DNA of 64,000 nucleotides, from NCBI RefSeq assembly GCF_018143015.1, contig NC_054740.1, positions 15,924,797 through 15,988,796 on the forward strand. The letters are read 5' to 3'. Below are positions 55,796 through 64,000 of this stretch, piece after piece. The notes under the pieces are model-generated. The model saw only the letters and a program-made list of their open reading frames with translations, was not told where the DNA came from and did no database searches. Both the position numbers and the translations under genes were made by a program. Source of the DNA: Lytechinus variegatus (taxonomy: Eukaryota > Echinodermata > Echinoidea > Temnopleuroida > Toxopneustidae). How positions within the stretch are numbered: position 1 is the first letter of the stretch; each line of letters starts with the position of its first letter.

Positions 55796-56991
55796 CAGTG
55801 GCGTACCGTGGGTCACGGCATTGGGGGGCACCAGCAAAAACTTGGAATTGCCTATGAGCGCGCGAAGCGCGCCCAGTTGCCAGGTATACTGACCTAATAG
55901 AGATATTTTTATAAGGACAGTGCCAATAAACGGACATGTATCTCACTTGTCAAATAATGCGAACGCGAAGCGCGAGCTTAAAATTTTTGATATTCAAACC
56001 TAAAAAGGGACATTACAATCAATCTTTTGTAATCATGATACGTACCTGTCTCGCTAAATAATAAGAGCGCGAAGCGCAAACTGAAATTTTTGTAAATATT
56101 GACCCCAAACATAGTCATCTAATGGGAGTGCCAATAAGCGCTTGCTGATTTTGTTAGAATTACATCTAAACATGCACATAAAGCGCTTGTAATCATGATT
56201 AACATACCCATCTCACTAATCAAATCTTGCGAGCGCGAAGCGCGAGCTGAAAATTTAGGAAATTCAGATCTGAAGAGGGGCATTTTAAGGCTTGTTTGTA
56301 GGAATTCAAGAAGACATTACGTAGTTCACTAACCAAATGATGCGAGCGCAAAGCGCGAGCTGAAAATTTTTGATATTCAGATCAGAAACAGAAAAAGGGA
56401 CATTTTAAGGACTCATTCTAGGAATTGATGGAGAGCAGACATCTTTCAGAAATCCACTACTGCGAACGTAAGCACGGACAGGAAATGTTTTATATTAAGA
56501 CCTTAAAATGGGACAATCACTTAAAGTATTCATGAAAAAGAAGCATACTATTGTACATGTAAAAGAATAACTCGAAGTGCGAGCAAATATATTTGGTAGT
56601 TTGGTGTATATTTGTTTGGTGGTAAGCGCATAGAGAACTAGACCAGTTATTATGCGCTTAATAAGTATCCTCTATTATTATTATTATTATTGACTTGAAA
56701 ACGGGAGGTTTTAGTATAACAGGATTATATATCTCGGTAAACAGACAATGGGAGCACCAGGAACAATGAAGACATATGCCCTGAGCAAATTATGTTTCAT
56801 TTATATGAAAAAAAATGTTTCTTATGTAATGTAACATAACATAATTATAACATTATAATGAACATAAATGTCTTCTTTCCCACTACATTTCTCTTCCTTT
56901 CTCCCTCTTTTCCTCCTTTTTTTTTGTCAGCCGATGGGGGGGGGGGGGGCACGTGCCCCCATTCCCCCCCCCCTGTAGTTACGCCACTGAC
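55796..56991 (+). mobile_element. hAT-like element of the GCGAAGCGC family, copy 2
   Basis: The ends are CAGTGGCGTACCGTGGG (55796) and CCTGTAGTTACGCCACTG (to 56991). The flanks TGTATAAT and ACTATAAT are only a 6-of-8 match, so the duplication is imperfect, perhaps because the mariner-like insertion abuts the left side. The interior has four units of AATGCGAGCGCGAAGCGCGA, GCTGAAAATTTTTGATATTC. It is colinear with 18010-19085 except for an extra SINE tail at about 56618-56694. G and C runs mark both ends. Confidence 0.75.
56618..56694 (+). mobile_element. SINE 3' tail inserted in the GCGAAGCGC element
   Basis: GGTGGTAAGCGCATAGAG, then TTATTATGCGCTTAATAAG, then (ATT)n is absent from the same point in the 18-kb copy, between TTTGGTGTATATT and GACTTGAAAACGGGA. 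The (ATT)n tail and GCGCTTAATAAG phrase resemble the 3' end of tRNA-derived SINEs. The head is missing. Confidence 0.6.
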
Positions 56992-57368
56992 TATAATCCT
57001 AATCATAATTATTATCATTATTATTGATATTGTCATTATCCTTATTAGTCATGATTACATCATATTACCAATAAATAATATTAATTTTCATCACTTCTCT
57101 TTGTTACATAATTATGTGATAATTGCAGTTGATGGCACTGCTAAGTACACTTACTGCTTCTGCTGACTGGTAGTATTTAGTGTCATTAGATGTACAGAAC
57201 AATTGAAACATTTACAATTACTTGTATAAAACAAATGAAAGTACAAAATACAAAATGCCTTGAAATTTCAAGGCTCAAAATCCTCAAGGCCAAGGCTTTG
57301 AAAAAATAGGCCTTAAGGCGCCTTAAGGCCAAGGCCGAGCATCAAGGCACTACAACACTGGTGCATGG

Positions 57369-58533
57369 TCATTAATAACTCGTTTGTTCATGAATATTGG
57401 CTCTCATAAATTTTCCGATGTATGAATCATAATCCATTTTATTTTTCAAATGAGAAAATTTACAAGAGAAAGTAGACCCCCTTGACGAAATCGTCTTTTC
57501 CCTTATTACTCAAGTCCTCTATTGGTCCCTTTCCTTCACTAAAAACCATCTTCCCTCTTCATCTATTCCTCAACATTCTTTTATCATCCCGCTCTTCTTT
57601 TCACGACCCCACTTACTCTCTCACTCGCCAATTTCTACCTCCCCATACTGCATCCTTTATAATAGTAACTTCTACTTTGCTGTCATTTTCATTCACTTAA
57701 AATATTTATTTTGCATGACCAAGCCTTGATTTTTAAGCAAAACGGCTTTTGTTAGGTTATTTCAGTAAACATGAACTATGCTTTCTTTCGAGCAGTATAG
57801 ATGCTGGTCATTGTGATATAAAATCAATGTCCACTAAAATACTTTTTAGCATTTTTTTTTTCTTAAATTACAAAAATTATTTATTTTAACTTATTGAAGA
57901 TAAGTCATAGTCATAAGATTAAATTTGGGGAAAGAAACTGCCTCAAAGGAGTTCGGAATTACAAGTATAATGAACCTAAGAATTAGTGCATGATGTAAAA
58001 TTGGAGAATATCTAGAATAAGAAATTGTCTCCATTTTGATGTGAGTCTAAATATAAAAGCATATGTCGGATGTCACATCATTGTTCTGTCCTATTACCCC
58101 CCCCCTTTTTTTTTTGGGGGGGGCATATGTTGAATATGAGGGCATCAGTCTAAATATGTATAATATAATTTCTATAAAAACATGAAAAGGACTTTAAATT
58201 TGTAATGATTGTTTACACTTCTTTTTTTTTTTTTTGGGGGGCTTAGAAATGTCAATAAATTTAAAAACACTTTCATATATCACATTGATACATAAAACAT
58301 ATTTATTGTAAATAATTATATTAATATTCTGTACCTCACAATGCCTATTAAATAAAACTCAAACATATACACATATTTATATTGTGGTCTAAAAGGCTAT
58401 AGTACTGGATTGAATACATTTTTCACAAATATTACACAAAATTCATTCAGATATTTACTCCATTCAAAAAGGCAACAATGATACATCAATGAAAGAAACA
58501 GGACAATTATAATATTCATTAAAGCGAACAGCT
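57369..58533. other. Intergenic, nothing recognised
   Basis: C/T/G homopolymer blocks at about 58098-58125 and 58220-58245 form potential hairpins. No gene is supported. Confidence 0.4.
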
Positions 58534-59462
58534 GGGGGTGTTTCACAAAGATTTAAAGTGTAACTTAGGAAAGCGTGACTTAGAGCTGCACATAATGTCC
58601 AGTTGCATGTGGGATATAATGCATCACCATAATAATCGATGCACAGTAATCATTGATGATATTGGGCCTTTAATGTTTTATGTGTGACAACATTTAAGCA
58701 CGACTTAAAGCATAGATTCTCAAATGGTGGCGCATGGAGCCTTACATAGTGGCGCGTGGGACCTGGTATGAAAAAAAAGGAAACATCATAATTAAGGTGT
58801 GATGATCATTTTATTACAAAGGGAAAAACAACAACTGGGCTTTGATATCTTTCAGATTTTGTCAAATTTGCCACTGATCGATAAGCCCTATTATCTTCTG
58901 CTTTTGATTTACCCTAAATTTTGTGTATTCATGTAAGAGGACTGGTAAAATATACTACATGTATATGCATTTGTGAACATAAGTTTGTGATTAGCGCTTT
59001 TCAAACCTGAACTTCGTCAAAAAAAATACATGAAAACAGAATAACATTCATTATTTTGAGCATCGTTCTTCAAATTGCCATCACAACTGTCAAGCCTGGT
59101 TTTCTAACCCTATCAAAATAAGTGATTTTTAGTGAAATGTTGAGTCAGTCAATAGATCTCATACAGAACAGTCTGAACTAGTGGTATTATTGGTATGTTG
59201 TGAAAAGTCACTTCTCATTAAAAAAAAATCAGTTTGTTGACATTTTTTTTCTGTTGACATTAACAAGAGCCCCTCTTGGTCATTTAAGAGGCTTATATTC
59301 TAAACCATCAGGGGGTCTGCGACATTGGACCAGCCTTCAATACTTTACTCATGTGTTTGTTCAAGAGTGGAGCAGTACAGATTCTCAACTAGATATGTGG
59401 AGCTTCAATAGAAGTACTTGAGAACGGCTGACTTAAAGTCACACTTCAATATTTGAGACCCC
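58534..59462. repeat. Fold-back MITE split by a hAT-like element
   Basis: Left end GGGGGTGTTTCACAAAG, then AAAGTGTAACTTAGG and GCGTGACTTAGAG. The right arm, once the inserted element at 58711-59430 is left aside, reads ATTTAAGCACGACTTAAAGT, CACACTT, then TTTGAGACCCC, the inverse of the left arm. The outer end is of the same GTTTC type as the elements at 34.3, 36.1 and 42.2 kb. Confidence 0.6.
58711..59430. mobile_element. hAT-like non-autonomous element, 720 bp
   Basis: The ends CATAGATTCTCAAATGG and GTACTTGAGAACGGCTG are imperfect inverted repeats of the TTCTCAA type common in hAT elements. A perfect 8-bp duplication, ACTTAAAG, flanks it (58703-58710 and 59431-59438). The open frame at 59200-59421 shows no similarity I recognise. 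Confidence 0.8.
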
Positions 59463-61308
59463 AACCCTCTCCTGTATTTTGAGATCTATTTCATAAATAA
59501 ACAGAATCCTCCATCCTATCCAATCTTTCTGGAAATTTCTTTTTATCTATTTGTGCATCAAACTAATGCTGGTGTGCTAACAATTAATGAGCTTAGACAA
59601 CTTCTTGCATACCTTTTCTTTCTCTTCTAATCCTGCTTGCTTATTGCACCAATCCATTGAGACTGTACCTATGGCATGGTCATAGTCTGTAAAATTACTG
59701 TATGCTAGCTTCGCTGGCACAAATGTAAATAAGAAAAATAATCAATGTGATGAGTAAATTACAAAACCGTAATTTTTCATCATTAGAATATGAAGAGTAA
59801 AATGTTTACTTTTGGTAAGTTATTTCTATCACATTGAAGACATAAATAAATCAGTAACCAAGGAAACTTGGAAATTAAATACAACCAAGGCCATTGCTTT
59901 CAAAATTAAACATACTTTAGCCTGGTCATCTAACCAACTTCCTGCATATGACCAAAGACGACAATGATATAAAAAGTTAAAAAGCTCTATGTTGCTATTG
60001 ATGGAAGAAAACAAAAATATAACCGAGTTTTTATTTGTCATAACATCCCAAGCCTTTACAAAGGGCCCAGAGTGGACATACACCAAGAATAGTCAATTAA
60101 TCATTGTTGTTATGGAACATAGTGAATTTGGGTTTATTTTTCTGCAATTTCACTTAAAAACTATAGAGGTCAAGAAAATGGAATGCAAAGGAGTATGCCA
60201 CATTTTAATCATAAATCAATAATCCACATGATATCATACAAATTCAAAAGTTAAGAAACTTGAAATCACAAACATGTCTGTCACCTTCAACACCATGACC
60301 TCAAATAACCTTTGACTTAACCATGTGACCTCAGAAGGTATAATAACATGAATTCAGCCAAATTGCATTTATAATTCACGTTTGCTTCCAATTGCAATAT
60401 TCTGCACTAAATTATGTGGCAAGAGAGAGAGAATAATGCAGGTTACGATCTCAAATGACCATTAACCTTACCATGTGACCTGCAACAGCATCATAACATA
60501 AACATACCCCCTATGCATCTGTGACCAAAATTTGACTGTCATCTGAGCAATCTATTAGTCACAGTAGAATCTTACAAAGGTAAACTGGCATTTGTGCCAG
60601 ACAAGGGACAAATTTAATTTGGATCCTTTAGTCTCGCTTTCATCTTTGGTGGGCAAGAAAAAAATGAATAACAATTACATGTAGAACAAAATGATTGAGA
60701 AAAATATTGCATTTCCATTATAAATGCAATTCCTAATGAAAGACAAGTTAATTTAGTACAAATGATAGGTTTAGCCCAAGTTGATTTAACAATGAATGTA
60801 GAATACAATAACATCTGTTGACGACACAAGGTCATCAAAGTCTATTTGATGACAAGAATAACATTTAATTTTGAAGAAATTAAGTAGAAAATACTCAGTC
60901 ACTGTGCACATTTCCTCAAAGAAAAATTCTAGTTGATACCACCTTTCTAAACACAACCTTTTCATTCTTTCTTCAATACATTCAAGTTGATCAATCATAC
61001 AATGGTCTCCTATTTTGCAAACTATTCTTCCTTTCTTACATAAATTTCACAGGAATTATATGACATTAATCAATAGTTCTCCTGTGAAATAATGACAAAA
61101 ATTAGATGTACAAGGCAAATCATGTCAACTACAAGATCAAAATTAAAATTATTTTAAAATTGATATACAATGATGCTGAAGAACTATATTTTTCAGTCTA
61201 TATAAAAGTGTAAAGATGAATTTTGTAGGTGAATGAAGTTGGGTCTCTGACAAAACTGACAATTGAAAAGAATACAATTCAATCAAACCTCTTCAAATCT
61301 TTTACAAA
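59463..61308. other. Downstream region of the second pirin gene
   Basis: The 3' UTR of the pirin gene should extend left from 61309, but no polyadenylation signal could be fixed. ACCTCAAATAACCTTTGACTT and ATGTGACCT phrases at about 60295 and 60450 are diverged units of the 11.3-kb tandem repeat. Confidence 0.4.
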
Positions 61309-63724
61309 TTATCGGTTGGCATTGCCTGTCTCTGATTTCCATGTTCTTGCTTTCTCAAATCCATTCCTTGCAGTGCGATAGTCTGAGATTGCCTGTTGTA
61401 TTTCATCATCAGTGTTCATCACAAAGGGACCTGACAATATGAAGTAAAACAAGATTTATTTTTAAGGAATATCATTAATACCAATGAAGGTGATTGATAC
61501 CCCTAACCCAATGTGGCATGTCAAATTTCACAAAGTTGACTGAAAAAATGGATTTCAATATGTCATTTCATTGACATATTTTTTAAAAAGAGGTATCTAT
61601 CAAAGTCAAATGAAAAACAAGTGCTTATTATACCTTTTTATTGAGAAATACGACAAGTGATTGATTTATCAGAGTATTTAAATTTCTACAAGATATCCTA
61701 AATAATATATTTACGAAATAAATATCTGATCACTCTGCTAAAGCATTTGAGCAATCTGGTTGATAAATGACATAAATTTTACTAAATAGGATCATTATTG
61801 CGGATTGAAATAATCGCTAGAGAGTATCCATTTGTCTCGCAATCTACTATGGTCAACTTGTAAGCTAGTGAACACTTTTTGCGAGAGTGATCACGAATTT
61901 CCTAGAAAGCCAGTGAACACTTTTTGCGAGAGTGATCACAAATTTCCTTGTTGACCATAGTAGATTGCGAGACAAATGAATACTCTCTAGCGACATAAAT
62001 GATGTTTACATGCTAGCAGTGTTCTGTAGAGCTCTGTAAAATGTCAACAACAAAAAAGAATCAGGTGTTCTCACAATGCTACAGGTATTTTTCTTCATAA
62101 ATAAGTTCATGAAGTACTATCTTCAGTCAATTATCTAAAGAAACTTTACAGCCTCAATATCAGAAAACATCAAAATTCCTGTCCCAACTGTCTCTAGTTC
62201 TGTAGCCTTGTAATCTTGTATGATCTCTGTGACATTTTGTCTAGATAATAACATAGGTGGTTGGGTATTTCACTGCAAGTGAGCTTGTTAACCAGTAATG
62301 CTTCAGGTAGAATATGCAGTTGAGTGTGTTAACACGTTTGTATATCAAGATTGGCGAGTTTCTGACCACCAAGGTGAATAAAGTTTGTACCTTGTCTAAA
62401 GACAGCCGGCCACCACACTGATGTAAAAATAAATGCATATAGATATGCATTTTTCTTACATTGGTGTGGTGGCCAGCTGGGGAACTGAATCATTTCTTAC
62501 CATATTGGACAATCGGTTCATTCAGTGGTTTCCCTGTTATCAGCACAAAACGGCACGCTTCACTTCCCTGTCAAAAATAGGTTTCAATAACAGCCATTTC
62601 ACTATACTGAATCAGTTTGATTGATAGTCTTAAGAACTACTGCATTTTAACACAATATGTAATATATATAATATAGGGTATTTATATTGCGCACATATCC
62701 ACCTTGTTAGGTGCTCAAGGCGCTCCTATATTACCCGGCTAAGCTAGGCATTCATAGCGCACACAGGTTTTTAAGGAATTACTTCCTACCGGTACCCATT
62801 TACCTCACCTGGGTTGAGTGCAGCACACTGTGGATCAGTTTCTTGCTGAAGGAAATTACGCCATGGCTGGGATTCAAACCCACGACCCTCTGTTTCAAAG
62901 TCCGAAGACTAATCCACTGGGTCACAACGCTCCACAAAAACTCATTAGTTATGGCAATGGAATTTCATAAACAAGCATATTACTATTAATTTTGTAAAAG
63001 TAAGATTAGGGTTATAGCAAATCAGTCAAGCAATGTTGTAACCCCAGGGAACATTTTCATTTTGGATTTCATTTCGCACAAAAACATGTTCCAGCCAAGA
63101 TACAAACAGCTTTATGAAAAGAAAACTGGTTCAGTAACTTGTACATCTTCCTTATTTTGTTTCATTGTTCTTTCTGTAGTTGAAGCAGGTTAATTATATT
63201 TTCAATTAGTCATCTTAATGAGGAAACCAAATGTGCCAAGAATATTGTATATTAGACATTTAATTTACCAGTTTTGGGAGGATTTTATTTAAAACTTCTA
63301 GGAATGGTTAATAAATTTGTTGAGATAAGCATGTAATGAAAACAAGCAATAACAGAGCTGACAAATTTATCGCATTAGGGTACTTATAACTAAACCATAG
63401 ACTTGTTCATAACTTATTTAGTAAACACTTTAGTAACTATCACCTTCAATAGAAACCTGGATTTGCGCACTATTGAAAAATTTTGTTGATGTCAAATTTT
63501 AAACTGAATAAAACTTTTGTTGTGGCAAAGTAGGAAGTTATTGTTATATAGATTAGTTTGTAGCCATCAGTTTTTTTTCCCAGGGGTGTAGACTTGTTGA
63601 TTTGTCATGAAGAATCAATCCTAATCTCTTAACTGACTTACCGTATTCTCCACCTCCAAGAAGTCTCCATCAGACAGAACAAGAGTATTGTGTGGTTCCC
63701 CTTCTTTCTTGTCTTCTCCAGTTC
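61309..63724 (-). CDS. PIR: Pirin, C-terminal exons (second gene, partial)
   Basis: Three exons on the minus strand: 63642-63724, 62501-62567 and 61309-61430 (stop at 61309-61311). Phases match at both joins and all borders are GT/AG. They encode GTGEDKKEGEPHNTLVLSDG, then DFLEVENT; GSEACRFVLITGKPLNEP, then IVQYG; and PFVMNTDDEIQQAISDYRTA, then RNGFEKARTWKSETGN. This follows the C-terminal cupin half of pirin (family: VLIAGEPL...GPFVMNT...AKTWKS), ending about where human pirin ends. The first exon begins in phase 1, so at least one more exon lies right of the window. The metal site belongs to the missing N-terminal half. It does not overlap the pirin part at 7.4-12.4 kb, so identity between the two cannot be measured here. 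Confidence 0.88.
61815..61992. repeat. Fold-back with an internal tandem duplication
   Basis: Outer arms of 43 bases: CGCTAGAGAGTATCCATTTG, TCTCGCAATCTACTATGGTC, AAC against the exact inverse at 61950-61992, with two mismatches. The loop consists of two direct units of about 45 bp containing GTGAACACTTTTTGCGAGAG, TGATCAC. It lies in the last intron of the second pirin gene. Confidence 0.85.
62404..62481. repeat. Hairpin next to a pirin splice donor
   Basis: AGCCGGCCACCACACTGATG, TAAAAATAAATGCATAT pairs with ATGCATTTTTCTTACATTG, GTGTGGTGGCCAGCTGG. The arms are about 37 bases with a very short loop. On the minus strand it starts 19 bases after the donor of pirin exon 62501-62567. Confidence 0.8.
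62660..62935 (-). mobile_element. tRNA-derived SINE (type 1), second copy
   Basis: On the minus strand: GGAGCGTTGTGACCCAGTGG (A-box region), GTGGGTTTGAATCCCAGCC (B box), AATTTCCTTCAGCAAGAAA, GGGTACCGGTAGGA. The order is the same as in 44611-44919. It lies in a pirin intron, same strand as the gene. The 3' end passes into an AT-rich tail near 62660. Confidence 0.85.
62936..63641. other. Pirin intron, nothing recognised
   Basis: No repeat border or nested gene could be supported. Confidence 0.45.
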
Positions 63725-64000
63725 CTGATACAAAACAAATGATATGAAAAGACTACAGTTTTCAATTTTTGTATAATTTGCATTAATGGTTGTTTCATAT
63801 TGTTAACTTGTAAACTTATGAGAATTGAGAATATGTCTGACTCCATAAGTTTTGATAAATTATTCCCAAGAAGAGATGTACATAATTCTATGTTAAAGGT
63901 AAATGCCAGTTTTGGTAACAATATCAAAATGAGTTCGTACAGAATCCAATGAAATGACCACCAAAGTGTCTGTTTGTATAAATAAAGAATATGTGCCAAA

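Larger units (their letters stand above)
53456..57360. mobile_element. hAT-like transposon, 3.9 kb, containing two further transposons
   Basis: The ends are CAGTGTTGTAGT (53456) and ACTACAACACTG (to 57360), 12-bp inverted repeats. A perfect 8-bp duplication, GTGCATGG, flanks it (53448-53455 and 57361-57368), as expected for hAT. Both ends carry clusters of subterminal CCAAGGCCAAGG motifs (53480-53600 and 57270-57345), typical binding-site arrays of hAT elements. No transposase was recognised. Within it lie a mariner-like element (54802-55789), a second hAT-like element (55796-56991) and an older GCGAAGCGC repeat. Confidence 0.85.

Noticed and set aside
7445-63724. One single pirin gene spanning the window
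   Set aside because: The C-terminal exons lie upstream of the N-terminal ones in the direction of transcription, and two other genes lie between on the same strand.

Overview
The window looks like invertebrate deuterostome DNA, most probably an echinoderm of sea-urchin type. It is AT-rich, its genes have short exons in long introns, and intergenic and intronic space is packed with SINE, LINE, hAT-like, Tc1/mariner-like and fold-back (MITE) repeats. The species call is inference from repeat style and gene structure; I could not search a database.

Four host gene models can be supported, all on the minus strand. (1) 7.4-12.4 kb: the N-terminal and central exons of a pirin, with all four metal ligands; its C-terminal exons are not in the window. 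(2) 20.7-25.6 kb: a complete four-exon MFS transporter of the SLC16/monocarboxylate-transporter type, 485 codons. (3) 30.9-47.2 kb: a long multi-exon gene of the CNBD2 type (cyclic-nucleotide-binding domain protein), with a 353-codon Arg/Ser-rich first coding exon and at least one exon I could not find. (4) 61.3-63.7 kb: the three C-terminal exons of a second pirin, whose N-terminal part lies right of the window. The two pirin fragments are same-strand and non-overlapping, so they read most simply as head-to-tail paralogues about 50 kb apart. Intron phases were checked for every exon join named. I see no pathway linking the genes.

Repeats by region: 1-7 kb holds a Tc1-like element with about 210-bp inverted ends, a G-tract-ended element, GGGCAAGT palindrome clusters and a fold-back. 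8.7-14 kb (pirin introns and upstream) holds a LINE tail, TTAA-flanked fold-backs (one inside another) and a tandem repeat carrying nuclear-receptor-like DR1 motifs. 14.5-20.3 kb has a TIR element, the 3' end of a restriction-like-endonuclease LINE, a GCGAAGCGC repeat and a GC-rich fold-back. 23.5-29.5 kb has a second copy of the 14.5-kb element with a MITE inside it, and a CR1/L2-like LINE split by a hAT-like element with a perfect 8-bp target duplication. 32-49 kb carries tRNA-derived SINEs and more fold-backs. 53.4-57.4 kb is a 3.9-kb hAT-like element with a perfect 8-bp duplication that contains a mariner-like element and a second hAT-like element. 58.5-59.5 kb is a fold-back split by another hAT-like element, again with a perfect 8-bp duplication.

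I saw no retrovirus, LTR element, Polinton, CRISPR array, rRNA or convincing functional tRNA. I found no clearly new molecular system; the strongest points of interest are the nested insertions, the pirin pair, and the unusual CNBD2-like and SLC16-like proteins.
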